From Anisakis pegreffii (Eukaryota > Nematoda > Chromadorea > Rhabditida > Anisakidae): a stretch of 64,000 nt of DNA. This document shows, piece by piece, positions 14,601-27,842 of this stretch (position 1 is the first letter of the stretch; each line of letters starts with the position of its first letter). The notes under the pieces were generated by a model, which saw only the letters and a list, made by a program, of their open reading frames with translations, was not told the origin of the DNA and made no database searches. Location: positions 62,001 through 126,000 of the forward strand of contig JAPYMA010000806.1 in the NCBI GenBank assembly GCA_035041965.1, given 5' to 3'. The position numbers and the translations under genes were made by a program.

Positions 14601-17600
14601 CAAAATCGATGACAATTACTAGTGCTTGATTCACGAGGAATAGTTGGCAATTTCAGTGTTTAACTTTGCATCAAAAGGCGTTAATTTCGTGGGAACGTTC
14701 AAACACAATAACATTTAAACATTTAGCGTTAGTGTCGCATTAAATATGCTCATTAAACGTTTCCAGTTGAGTGTATGCGATAAGACGACAAAGAATTTCA
14801 ATTTCTGACTATTTCCTTTGCAATGTTCAACACCTAATAAAACCTTAATAAATCTTTCACTTTTTTCACCTTAAAATTGTCCGTAGTTGTTCAACATAAC
14901 GCCACACGGCTACATGGAACTGGGTCGCCATGAGCAAACTATTTCAAGAGTTCGAACGTTCAAGAACACGTAGAAGTAATTTGTTTCATACGTTAATCAC
15001 TAGTAATAGCAATAGTTGGTGCTTGAGTAGAGCTGTTTTATTGTTGTGCCTTTAGAGAGTTGATTGTTGAGCGCTTTGAATGGATGAACCCTCTTTTCGA
15101 AAGGTCAGTCTGAATGTCAAAGTCATTTCTGTGGACACGAACTGATCTCCTGATGAGCAGTAGTAGAGCATGCGTTTTCTCTGTGAACATGCATCTGTTA
15201 TCATCGATTAAACACATTGTGCAGCCTTACAAAAAGATGTACGCTTATGAATGTTGACAGCCGAAGTGCAAAGGATTTCACAGCTGTGGATAATGCTGGA
15301 ACATTTGTTGTGTATTTTCGCACTTCTTCCAGGTTTCTGACATAAAAAAGAAACGTTGAAGCAATTGAGTGTGATTGACGAAAAGTGCACGGTCATCAAT
15401 GCGATCACGCAATCGCTATCGTTCGTGAACGAGTAATGTGAGTGTGTTGAAGCGATGGAGATAAACGCTCGTTTAAGGTAGAATGCATTATAAATTAAAT
15501 TACATGCTATAAAAGCATGTTATGCACAGCTATGCTTCACATGCTATGCACAGTTATGCTATGAAACACCATTCCTCGATGGTATGGATTGAAAGGTTTC
15601 TGGCGAGTGAGTGAAGCAGTATTATGTGAATCGATCGGGTTCGTTGCAACGAACTACTATTCGAGCGATAGCAACGAAATGGTTCTAGAATGAAGAAGTT
15701 TCGATCGAAGCAATAGGATGAGTGTATGCGTAGTACAATAATCATTATGGCGTTTTTGCCAGCAGCCGTATGAACTAGGCAGCCGATCGAGATGTTTAAT
15801 GAACGTTAAAAATAAACGCAATCGTGAGTACCCCACAAAAACGCACACTATATATTTAATGATTTATCACTTCGCTTTCTCGCATCATTTCAACAGTTTT
15901 ATGAATCGGCTTCTAGATACTTAATTTGAATCAATTAATCACTCAATCCATTACTTTACCTCAAAACCACCGCTTTTAGTTCTTTGCCTCACCAATTCAT
16001 TATTGTTTTTCTAACCCCAACAAACGTTTATGCACCTTCACAACTTCATTTCAGTTTACAACTTATCAGTCAGCTGTTCGCGGTGTATCATACTAGAATA
16101 TAATGAACAATTACTTCAAAAAACCGCAATTTGTCGAATTGATCCACTTGTTTTTATTATACCGTTAAGAAAAGCACTCAAATCGAATAGACAAAAGCGT
16201 TCAGAAAATTAATTTGATCAACGCATTTCACTAATTGGATAACAGCCATTCGAAATTATCTCACACACTCTCAAATTCTTCAGACGTAATTCTAGTGTGA
16301 GGGACTGAAAACAGTACAGTACTGGAAGCATTAGTTTGAATAAACTGACTGACCAGTACAACCCTACCGAACTTCAACGGATCCATCTTTTACCAAACGA
16401 TGCATCCAACCTAATTTAGTGATACTTCGGTGATGTATGGGACAGATGGTCAGTTTCGTCGCAAAGATGAAAGCGATGGGACATTATGTCACGAAATGGA
16501 TATTGCATCGTAAGAGTCAAAAGCGAAAAAATTTGTTCAGAACATATCGCATCGCAGGACTCCCTTAAAACAATATTAACCGTCACGGAACTGACATATT
16601 AGATAAAACAAGTGCTGAGTGTTAACCGTATTTTCATGTTTGTCTACATCATCGTATTTGTTTTCGTTATCAGTGCGTTACTTACAACTCTCCACCTCAA
16701 GCTCTCGTATTCGATGCCAAACAGTTAAAGTGATTGAGCGATCGTAGGTTTTTATCACGTTACTATATATGCAACCTTCTAATCAATTCATTTAAGAATT
16801 CATTTAAGAGTACTAAAAATCGGGATTTCACAGTGGTTCAATAGTTGTGATAGTATTGGTCTCGTGCCACTACTCAACAGATCTGCGTTGTTGTCGTATC
16901 GCTCACATCATAATTCCTTTGTGGGTTGCGGAACTTTTGCGCACAAGTGCAAGAGAATCACGTCAGTATTATATTCAGTGCAATGAAACTCACTGAGAAA
17001 TGCCTCATGTATACAATGAATGGTATGCATAAGCATTTATACTTGGTGTTTGCGTTCGATGAAAGTATAGCAGCAGCAGCAGGCATTGTACATCCAGTAA
17101 GCAGTGAGAATATTCAGAAGCAACCATATTTATAATACATCTCCCACCTTCGACGTTCCTTGCACGGTATTCATCACACTGTTTGATGTGTTTATTTGAG
17201 GAATGTATTAAATTTATAGCTATGCGGCACCATCTTACACTCCTAACCCTTTCCATTCTCAACTGTGGCCAACTCTCTGCTCCCTTATCCCTTTGAATTT
17301 GTTTGAACTCTATCCAACATCGTCTTTTTTTTCATCTTCCCACATCTACACGATATTCTCGTTGAAACTTTCAGTGATGAACAATGGCTATTCCACACTA
17401 CTCAGTAACAATCAGTTGATATTTCCGCAGTGGATGTCACCTATTCAGATTTATTGGGATATCTGGAAAAGAACATAATTTGCTTTGAACTGTTTGCATG
17501 TTCAGAGCTGTTTTCGGAGATTTCATTCAAGTGAATAAACAAATTTTGTCGAAGACGAATCTGAATGGATCATAAAAATGAAAGAACTTCGAAGAGATAT

Positions 17601-20600
17601 TGTTCCAGACAAACGAGTACGCTTGTAGCACAAAAAATATCAACGTAGATAGAATACAATACAATTTCATTACTTCTGTTCAAAAAATATGAATCGCATT
17701 AAACTGAATGCGTCCAATAAATCTTAACGCCATTCATTCGATATCATTTCGCGCCTCAGTGAGTTCTTTAATTTTTTGCGGATTACTCTAACAAATGGGA
17801 ACATGAAGTTTGCTTCACTGCAGCTCGAAGCATTATCGATACAGCAGCTTAATGTCCCTATTCACGGCACACTTCGAATAATTTATTATAGATGAACGTC
17901 GAGTCAACTGAACAATTCGAGATCAAAAGAATTCGATTTGCAATTGACACAAAATACTTTTTCAAAATCAAGTATGCGACTGATGAAGAGCCGGAGAAGT
18001 TGACCCAGTGAGCGAAGTGGACAATTCCGTGGTAATCTTTGTTTAAGTTCTATTCTTAGATGGTAATGTCACTAGTATTGATACCGCCCATGAGAAGCAC
18101 TTAGAGATTACAAATGTCATCTAATAGGCAAATTGTGATCGACATTTAAGGAGTTTATGAATCATATTAACCGAGTACAATCGAACGAACACAGATAAGC
18201 CAAACATTTCCGTTAATAGCATCAAATGTATTGGGTCACTGAGTCAACTGAGAAAAGCTAACAAACAGTGTTCGAATACGACTATTCAAGGTTTGTGATT
18301 TTTAGGTGATACTCCATCTTCATATCATATCCTTCACTGACACTGATGAATCATGCTGCTCGAGTCGATGCGATAATGTCAAATTACCGCAACAAAAATG
18401 AACAAAATTCACAAAGTTCTATGCAATCGAACTTGAAGAAAAATTTTTTTGTTAAGCGGACTTAGTCGTAGGAAGTTTTCTGAACTTAAAATGAAAACAC
18501 GATGGAAGTCGCAGATTCGCAGTAACCGTATATTGATCATTAATTCACCTGTGCATTTTCAAGTACCCGAATTGTTAACGAGAGGAAATACCTTAATTAA
18601 CCGCGAAAATTCATTTAAATGACTTCGTTAAATTGAATATTCTAAGTCCGAATATGTCATTCTCAGTTGAACAATTCACATGTCTCAAAAGGAATGGAAC
18701 GGTATTCTCGACAACACATCATGCCATCAAAAAAATTGGATTAATAATGATTATACGAACATGAAGTTGATAGGTATCTTTCATTTCTCAATTCAGCGAT
18801 GTTATTCTCTTAGAGAACAGATCAATCTTGGCACTGAACATTGACAAAATAGTATAAAAACGAGCAATTCCACGTCGGAACCAAAAAATAAAACAACTCG
18901 CATCCATCCTTGTCCAGAAAACGTCACATATGCTCAAACGAAAACTAATTATCCTACTAATGTCAATCATTAATTAACCATGAAACCAAAACATCTCGAA
19001 GCAATTCGTGAATTGTGTAATAATGGAACTCTATCTTGCCCATTCATTTATCAACATTTCAATTGCACACTATCTGTCAGCTCATTTGTTTACTGGAAGA
19101 AAACAGCAAAAAACGAACAAAACTCCATCGTGTGCAGTAATATCGGAGCAGTAATAGAACTTCTCATACTGATTACGTTAACGATATGACAGTTCCGCAT
19201 GTTGATAGCACATCCCAAATGAAGCACAAATTGCAAGATTAAAATTGTCAAAATAAGTATTATAGAGTGAATAAAGAATCAGGTAGCAACACACACACAA
19301 ATATATCCTTGTTTCATGTGGATGGCGCCACTGAAGAACTACCACAAATGGCGTCGTCATTGGGCATCATTCAATGCTAGTGGATGGATGTTTGCTCAAG
19401 CATAAATGAAATTTCTTGCGTTCCTTTCCAGTATGCCGAAATATTTTATTCTCGTATTCGAACGGCGCCCATCAATTCGAAACTCGTTGATGGAACGATC
19501 AATCGGATCTTAACAATCAGAAGAAACATGCTTATTGTTAGCAATGATTGGAAGTTGAAAACATTTTTGCCATCAGCAATTTTTGATCAAATTTTTTGAT
19601 GCATCGCTTATTGTTAGTTAATTCAGTTGTTTTTTAAGGATTCAGGAATGGAGATGGCATTTACAACGACATTTTTCATGAAACCAATACAGCAAACGTC
19701 ACTCAACATCAACATTAACATCATTCACTCAAAATGAGCTCATTCATTCGGAAATATCACAATGAGTATCGAAAAAATTCTCAATTCGAGTTCCTATCAA
19801 ATTCAGATCCATTCAACGAGGTTGTTCACTGAAAGAATTAAACGAACGTAAACGTATCATCCCCTCGTAACTCAGCCTCAGTAGTTTCATTAGTCACAAT
19901 GCCTCTCTCTATTCAATCCTATCCCACTTGGGTAATGTTGATCTAGAAATTACTGTTAGTAAAACTGTCACTCGCAATATTTGTTCATAAATCAAAAATT
20001 GTCGCAATTATATTCGCAGTTCTATAGTTTGAGAAACGTCCATTGTGTATATTGAAGGAGCACTAATCAAATCATATCACACATAGATTATATCACAAAC
20101 ACTTCCATATAATACTGCCAAAGAGATGAAGCACATCGCAAGCTGAATTTCAGAGGCATTTACGCAAACGAATCCTAAAAATCATTTAACTAATTTTGAA
20201 GTGAATAAAGCAAACAAACAATAATTATTACAGACAGACACTCAAATGTGATACCCGATGATGAGGTCAATTGATTTCGAGAACAAGCGTTATTGAGAGT
20301 TAACGAAGTAGAGCTTAAATCACCTTCTGATTGACGTGAATTGAGATCGAGTGATGACCACTTAAGGTCATATGAACGCAGTCAGTGCAAATACAAAAAT
20401 AGAGTATATAACAAGAACCTCATAAGAAAGAAAAAACGTGACAAAAGAGAGCCTGAGTAAACAAATTGCGGTTATTTGTGTATATGTCCTTAAATGACCA
20501 AACTGTACATGAATCATAACAATACTAGCACGTAGACCGCGAATTGTTTGTTGTATTGCACTTACTGCTAATTGATTGTAAACAAATAAACAAAATCAGT

Positions 20601-21153
20601 ACTATAGAAGGATTTGCTATGGATCACATGAGTTCTTCTCTTCTTTATGCACGATTGCTGTCAATTCTAACGAATACTCACTCACTCACTCACACACGAA
20701 TTGTTTCGTTTATCTGAACTTTTAATTTGATCTAGAAGGAAATCAACTCATTGAAAGAACTGAGATTCGTCGGCAGCGTTTTTTCATTCTATCGGATAGT
20801 GGTGGAATTGATAAATGGCATATATTCAGCTCGTGATAAGCATCTCAGAATGCAACGAAACTCATCAACTTTTTTCATTTAATCCATCTCGTCTTGTAAT
20901 CGTAATTCAGGGTCTATTCAAATTTTTCGTTGATGAGTTCAGTTCCAGCTCAGTGACTGAGTTGCGTAAGATCTATTTATGGGGAGTGGATAGCTGACAT
21001 TGATTATTTTGCACACTTTACGAGCAATATTTCAACCAATTGTAGAACAACAGTTGAAGTAGTCGAATAAACAAGTACTATGTATTTGTCGAAAGTACCT
21101 ACGTAATGTAAAGTTAAATGAGGTCTTGAGTATTATTCAATTAATGAATTGAA
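11650..21153. other. Gene-poor block, about 9.5 kb
   Basis: No multi-exon gene could be built on either strand. The 104-codon frame at 13827-14141 has an equally open antisense frame ending in a GTGAGT donor; neither resembles a known protein. Small repeats lie at 15502-15568, and an (ACTC)n run is near 20677. Confidence 0.4.
15502..15568. repeat. Hairpin followed by a 24-bp tandem duplication
   Basis: A perfect 7-bp inverted pair (ACATGCT ... AGCATGT, 5-base loop) spans 15502-15520. Two 24-base units at 15521-15544 and 15545-15568 follow; they start TATGCACAG(C/T)TATGCT and differ mainly in the last third. Confidence 0.7.
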
Positions 21154-21381
21154 ATGCAAAACGCACAAAGCTTTCAATCTGAACAACTGATCGACGCAAA
21201 AATTGCGATGTTCATTTGCATTCGTGAGTAGGTTTAAAACATGAAAAACAAATTTGTAGTTGAGTGTAGAGAATACGCTGAGCATTGCATCATAATAAGA
21301 GCTGCTCTAATCAATGATTCGAGATCGGAAGAACGGCGCTCTCTGTTGGGAAAACGCTTTTCAAGAATTCGTCTCCGATGA
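21154..21381 (+). CDS. Candidate two-exon micro-gene, 63 aa, unknown
   Basis: An ATG at 21154 opens 23 codons (MQNAQSFQSEQLIDAKIAMF...) that stop at a GTGAGT donor after 21223. A 36-base intron ends in TTTGTAG at 21259. The second exon continues in phase for 39 codons to TGA and ends in a basic tail containing LLGKRFSRIRLR. The join is consistent, but the intron is at the low end for nematodes, no signal peptide is visible, and one good donor plus one good acceptor can occur by chance in this much sequence. Confidence 0.18.
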
Positions 21382-21748
21382 AATGCTAATTGAGACCATA
21401 AAGACGTGCGTTGAATTCCAATTGTTCGTCGTTAGGGGAAAAAAAGAATCCAATAAATTTTCTAATCTTCCAACGATGCGTAGCTAGCTCTTCGAATGTT
21501 TTCTTTTTTGTTTGTTGTTATTTCGAGCGAATAATCTCTGAAATGAATTGATTCACATTTCTATTATTTACTGAATGTAAAGTTCAATAACGAAATTATC
21601 AATCATTGTGAAACAATCAAAGCGTTTTCAACATTCAAAAACGATCGCAATCAGCCAATAAAAAACAAACGTCCAACGCAGTGCTGCTGATACAAAAACA
21701 ATTGCATTATATGTAATAGTACGTATCGGAAACAATCGTTGTATTATG

Positions 21749-21780
21749 GCATTATTTTATGTTCGAACGTAAAATAATGC
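21749..21780. repeat. 32-bp near-perfect palindrome
   Basis: The two 16-base arms meet at TTCGAA with no loop. They read GCATTATTTTATGTTC and the reverse complement of GAACGTAAAATAATGC, with one mismatch. Confidence 0.85.
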
Positions 21781-24700
21781 AAAAAAATGACATAAATTGA
21801 GCTAGCATCAGTTTCGAACAGATGCTCGTCAAATGTGCACCAGATCGCAATGAATTTCACATTCGAATTTACGTTTCGCAACGATTCATTGTACGCTTCA
21901 GAAATTGGGGAAATCAACCGAATAGACCAATGGTTCTCGTTTGAGGGAGTTACTTGCTGGGAAGGGATTAGCAAAATGATTCGAAGAGCTTGGCAAATCG
22001 TTGACGGTGTTTTTTTTTTTGTTCATCACTCTTGCAAATGATCATTCGAAAGTGTTTTGAAAATAATTTTTGCTTGATCACAATGGAGTGATTCCTTGGA
22101 CAACATTTGCGTGACATGCTTTTTGATCAGTGGGTCAATGGATCCTTTTGCTTCGTCGCTGACGATGAGATATAACACCGACAGTTGAGGTGAGGGACGG
22201 AGGAGGACGGGAACTGCAGTCGAGCACGTTGCTGACGGAGTCGTGGCGTTAGGTTTTTCATGACTGTTTGAATTAGATGCTAATTGTAAGGTAAAATCTA
22301 ATATGATGATAGTCTTATACGATGAGCTCAAATCTCGATGTGATTTTTTTGCGAGTTTGAGAGAAGCAAGCTACCAGAAGATGGAAGCTGAAAAGTGTGC
22401 TCAATGTGAGCAGTGAATTCAAAGATGCTAGCCGAACAAAAATAACTGTAAACATACACATACACACACACAAACAAATATAAATAGTCTAATGGATGAT
22501 GATCTGAAATATTTATTTATTTATAAAAGCATCGCATTGATACGTTATGGGAATGTGTGACATCGTCGTTCCTCAACGTCTTCTTTTTTCTCTTTTACTA
22601 TTCGATGTCAGTTCTGCTCTCCATTTTTTTCCACTTTTCCTGGTGCTTCTTTTCAGTTTTGATGCGAAAGATATGATAACATTACCCGACAACCAACCAA
22701 TTCCAAATCGCTCACAAAATTCCAATTTACTATCAGTAGCAAATGTCTCATACAATGAATGCATTCAAGCACACATACATCAGAGAACACATCAGCGTAA
22801 AAGTATATCAGATCATGATTCTCACATGATCATTCTTTATCTCCAACTAATTCACAGCTTGCTGATTTAATTTGCTAATATAAATGCTATTATTGAACTG
22901 AAACGAATAGCTATTTATGAGCTACTCGCTACCTAAGGGTCACCTAATCGTTCTAAATCACAACTGACTTATAACGCGATGATAGATGACGGTGATTGAC
23001 AAAATTAGATCAAGAAACAGTTTGTTGAATAAAAATTCCTATTCTCGCTTATGCTCAAACAGGAACAAGAAAGGAGTATAAGAAGCTGATCATTTTTAAG
23101 AGCGCATACGTCGTGAGAATAAAACGATTCAGAGTTGGTGATATGTTGCAGCAATTTTTATGGACGAAAATCACGAGATTCTTCAATCTCTGATCATTTC
23201 ACCGATATTCTATTTTGGTCACAAATTACAGTTTATAACGCTGTAGACGTTGTTTTTTCTTCTAACTGTTTCTTCAACCACGAAGCATTCTTATCATTTC
23301 GGTAAAGCTTTGTGCAGTGCATTTGTATCACACAGATGGATTAAAATTCTTTAGTCGAATTTTTAGAATTCATTTGTCTCAAAAAAATAATTGTGCGGTT
23401 TCATGATCACGAGATTTTAACAATTGAAGTGAACGCATAAAGTGATCAGAAAAACTTTCCTCATCTTGTTCAGATGATTAACTTAAAGCCTTATAAATTC
23501 ACATTGGATCTTAATAACAATCTCGAAAGATAATCCACTGGAGATCTGTGTGATGTGCTGAAAAAATGTGAAATTGTATTGATGTAGAAATGTTAAACAA
23601 CGAATTCATCATGATAACAAGACATTAAAATAACGATATGAATGATAGGATTGACTGAGATGTCCATCTGCGAAACATGTGTTCACATTCATCTCAAATT
23701 ATCAAATTGTATCTTAGCCCATCCGATTGAAGTATGTTATAAAATGGATACCATACATCTAAGCACATTTGCGTACTCATGCACACACACCTAAAAACAT
23801 CGTACAATCCTCATTAATTCGTTCATCCGAAATAATTATCGCATATAATTATGTGTATTAATTATAGATTCACTCGCTCAATGCACATTGCTGTAATATA
23901 GTGTTGAAATATGCCGATAAAAAAGTATTCTAACGCAGTAATTATACCAAAATTGTGAATTGATTCAGTTCCACGCAACCATATTTATAAGTCAGTCGAT
24001 TTTCGAGTTATTTTTTGATGTGAACAGCGAGACGGTGGAATTTAGTTATGTTAATATAAAGGTGAAATTAAGTGGAATGTATTCGAGTATTCGGTTGCGT
24101 GATTGTCTGAAGTGATAAAAAACAAGAGAAATACGATCGTAAAACGTTTTGGAATGAACGAAAAAGAATGAGATAAATCAACGTTTATCATCAATGAAAA
24201 AACAACAATGTGTGATAAAAGGTGATAAACACATTGCAACATTACATTTTTTAGCGTTCCTGATTCTTATCTGCATTTTGAACAGAACATAAAAGATGTT
24301 CATGATAAATAATGTATTTTCATGAAAGAAGACTGCAGTGTTCTTGTATTCAATCGACTCTGCGTGTAAGCGTTATAGATCATCGCAAGCTGATTCGAAG
24401 AACGCAATGCAAAACCGTTAAAATTGCTTACAATTAGTGAGGACGTGCACTTCAAACTAGCAAAGTGTATTCACCAACGAATGGATATTATGCGATACTA
24501 TTATTATTAAGTGAACTGCAGCATTTATGACGGCATAATCTTATCAATTTGCATAGTGAATGATGATGAGAACAAATATGTTGATAGGAAATTTTGGGAT
24601 AGGCGAACATAAAGAACTGATCAATTTATTCTTAGTTGATTTGCCGCCTATCAATAGTATCAATCGATCATAATGCCAATCAGTTGTCCTGTGTTTGAAC

Positions 24701-25971
24701 ATCCCAAAGATTTATCGACAAATTGTTTCACCAAAACAGAAAACATTCATCTCTTAGCGTTTTGTTTGCTTGACAGCACTTAATCATTGCATTGCGATCG
24801 ACAGCGATTGCTGTGGCTATGTACAAAATGCAAACAAACTGAATTTCATCATGAAATTTTCATTTTCGATTCGTTGAAGCATTCACGATCGCACTCTATT
24901 CAAGTGTTGAAAGACTTTGGCTTATCACGAGATAAAATCGCTTGAGAAGGCTATGATCTGGCATAATTACACAATACGAGTCAACTGTCGAGCAGCAATA
25001 GTTTAATGAGTATTTGCACACACACTGCCTTGATCATTTGAGATCACTTACATTAGTACTACTCAACGAATCCTAAATGGCACTTCTCAGAGCATCGACA
25101 AACCTCTTGCCTTCAACGTTCATTCATCAATTGCCTTCTATACACCATATCCGAAACAGTCGCATTCAAAACTTCAAAAAATCCTAATTGAATTGTTGAG
25201 CTTTCAATTGTTGAATTGTCGCTCAATCGAAGAAATAATAACTGAAACATCAACGCACCGAACATCGCTAATTTCGATGGAATGAATGTTTGTAAAAAAA
25301 TCACAAAGATCATCGAAATGAAGCGCATTCGGATTAGTGGATGGATACACTGACTGATAAGAGAACGCCTTTTCAACGTGGTTGTAATTCAAACGTCTGG
25401 CATGAAACGAGGTAATTTTCATCTTTCGCATGTTGCTTTCAAGTTGTTTTCTAACTCAATCAAGAAGCATCAACCATCCATCCGTTTGTGTATACTATTG
25501 TCAGCACTGCGCTGAGTCAACAATCTGAGACAAATTCGACCAACATGAATGCGATTTTTGGTCCTGACTGAGCTTAGCAATTCGATCTTCTAGTTTCTCT
25601 GTTTCATTTCATGAAGAACCCAGATTGGCTATAATCAACCAACAGAACGCTGTAAGAAATTACAATAGAACAGTCGTTTAATGATCAAATATTCAAAAAA
25701 TGACAGTCTCAAAAGCGTTTCACTTGAAGAATAGACGTCAGTCGCCTTCATGTCGAAGCCAGCAGCTTCTCAGCTATAAAAAATATAACGGTTCTAACTA
25801 TGGTCTTAGGAAATAGTTGTTTTTATGTTTACGGAACGTTGAGCATAAAAGACGTTAAAGAGCAAACGATTATTGCGATCTATTTTATTGCCATCACTTT
25901 CAAACGCGAAGATAATGAACTAATAGCGAAACAGTTGCACGGTTATTATTTTCAGCTTGTAATGGCCTCTT

Positions 25972-26008
25972 CTAACATATAATCTCCGATTTTGAGATTA
26001 CATGTTAG
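25972..26008. repeat. Inverted repeat, 15-bp arms, 7-base loop
   Basis: Left arm CTAACATATAATCTC (25972-25986) pairs with GAGATTACATGTTAG (25994-26008), 14 of 15 bases matching. The loop is CGATTTT. There is no T run after it and no gene beside it. Confidence 0.8.
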
Positions 26009-26763
26009 TTAGAAAGGATTCCTCGAAACGATGCATTATCATCATCTTTCAAGGAAAATTTCCGAACAAATTGTGATAGTGTAAGATAACCCCAAATTTC
26101 GAAGACTGCTGATGTAACGCTGAAAACTGGTTAGCTGTTGTCAAAACAAATCAGCAAACGCATGAGTTCATGAGTTCGTTCGATAATATGCTGGTTGAAA
26201 GGTGAGGTAAAAAATTATAATAGCGATGCACTACTCCATTCGAATAATTTCGCAAAAGCTTGATCATGCAATCAAAAAATGATGTATATAAAACAGAAAG
26301 GTGCGAACATCGAGCGAGTTCGAATTCTTCAAACTTAACTGAATCAAGAACAAAAAGTACACATTAATAACAGTTGCAAACCTACGAAATTTTCATCAGA
26401 TACTCAAACAAACAACTGGAAGATTGTGCACATCCTATGAGTCACGATTTTTGGTAATTTTCATATTAATTCCTTTATCACTAGCATAATTTCATGTAAC
26501 GATGCACATTGCATATTTTCGTGACTGATAAGAAATGTTGAATGATAAAAATGCTCCGATGGAATGCGGAATGGTTCACGTTTGTTGATCACTGAACAAT
26601 TGTTCACGACAGTTTCGCCATCATTCAATGTTTTTGATGCTTTCTGTAGTAAAAAAGCACATGAAGGGGTGTGAAAAACATCACCCCATCAAATTATATT
26701 CCTTCAAATCCAACAGCAAACTCTCAACAATTGCCATTTCAAATATACAATAAAACATGCGAC

Positions 26764-26934
26764 CTGAACCAAGCGATCGTTTTTTAAAGCCTCAAGTTTG
26801 CACAGCTCTATCTCGTTGTGGATTTTGCTCAGCTTTGAAACATCCACGCGAAAAAACAGTAACTTCAGCGAGCAAAATAAGGCTGATAAAATGAGGATAA
26901 ATGCAACAAGAGTGATGAAAGAGAGTTTATCCAT
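26764..26934 (-). CDS. Candidate first exon of a single-pass membrane or cuticle-collagen-like protein
   Basis: The ATG at 26934 follows an acceptor-like TTTTTTGGTGTTCAG by three bases, as in a trans-spliced nematode mRNA. The exon gives about 57 residues: a short N-terminus, a membrane segment (FITLVAFILILSALFCSLKL) and a heptad-like stretch ending CKLEALKNDRLVQ. It can exit at a weak CAG|GTCGCA donor (26764) or a few codons later at GTATAT. The layout (short cytoplasmic end, one membrane helix, polar helix with a CK pair) resembles the N-terminal domain of nematode cuticle collagens. However, I found no Gly-X-Y exon downstream on this strand, so the identity is open and the exon may be a fragment. 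Confidence 0.28.
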
Positions 26935-27820
26935 CAACTGAACACCAAAAAACTATCATCCATTGTAAACCGAACTGCTGAATGAGTGGAGCTGACTAGT
27001 GCAAATTCAAGCGACTAACTGACTGTGAATGGATAAAGTAATGACTGATCTTATATTGTACTCAGCCCACCCTTCCAATTAGTTGACAAAAAAGCATTTC
27101 AGCAAATAACAACGAATATTCGAATGGAGAGTGGCAATATCGTTCGTCGAGTTTGTTGAATTAGACTCATCAATGTGTTAAATGTTAAATTTTCCAGCTA
27201 ACTTTTCATCTCATCATTTCCAGGAATCTTAGTGCCTTGGTCAGGGCAAAAAAAAAATCATCCTACATGCATGTCTACAATGATTACGCACGACTGCGAG
27301 GTTGACGAAATTAATTTGCTATTGATTTCATTACGCTAAAAGAATTCAATGCCATTTTTATGTGTGCATGACAAATTCTCTATCGAAAATAAGATTGAAT
27401 GCTTTCTAATGATTTTGCGGCTGATACGGACCTAAGCATTAGTTTAAGCACTAAGCCACTTAAGCACTTAAGCACATTTACGACTTCAGCATTTTTAGAG
27501 ATGAAAATTTTCAGTCTCGCCACTGGAGTCACAAACGCGAAGGACTATTTTAACCGTCTCAATCAGCCATCGATAAGAGCCGAATCGTTGACGAAAACGT
27601 TCGCCTGCAAAATTTGATACGAAGAATGTTGGTGACTGAACTTTTTCGTATGAATGACAAGTTATTTTTTGCCGAGTCTGACGAGCGAGCACCAGTCACT
27701 GAAGTAGGAACAGCGTAAGATCAACACTACGAAAGGATGAATAATTAACAAATTGCCTATTTCGTAACATTATGACGAATGTTTCGTTGAGAATCGTCTC
27801 TACGCTTACTTCTCTTCGAA

Positions 27821-27842
27821 TTCGAATTCTATAGAATTCGAA
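27821..27842. repeat. 22-bp perfect palindrome
   Basis: TTCGAATTCTA followed at once by its exact reverse complement. A further TTCGAA sits directly upstream at 27815-27820. Confidence 0.9.

Larger units (their letters stand above)
21382..26763. other. Gene-poor block
   Basis: No supported gene. A slightly GC-richer patch at 22050-22270 has open frames on both strands: minus 22026-22331 and plus 21835-22041. Neither has clear splice sites or family resemblance. Palindromic sequences lie at 21749-21780 and 25972-26008. Confidence 0.4.

Noticed and set aside
21744..22331. Adjacent frames on both strands (plus 21835-22041; minus 21744-21974 and 22026-22331)
   Set aside because: No donor and acceptor pair joins the minus frames and the antisense is equally open; kept only as a note in the gene-poor block.
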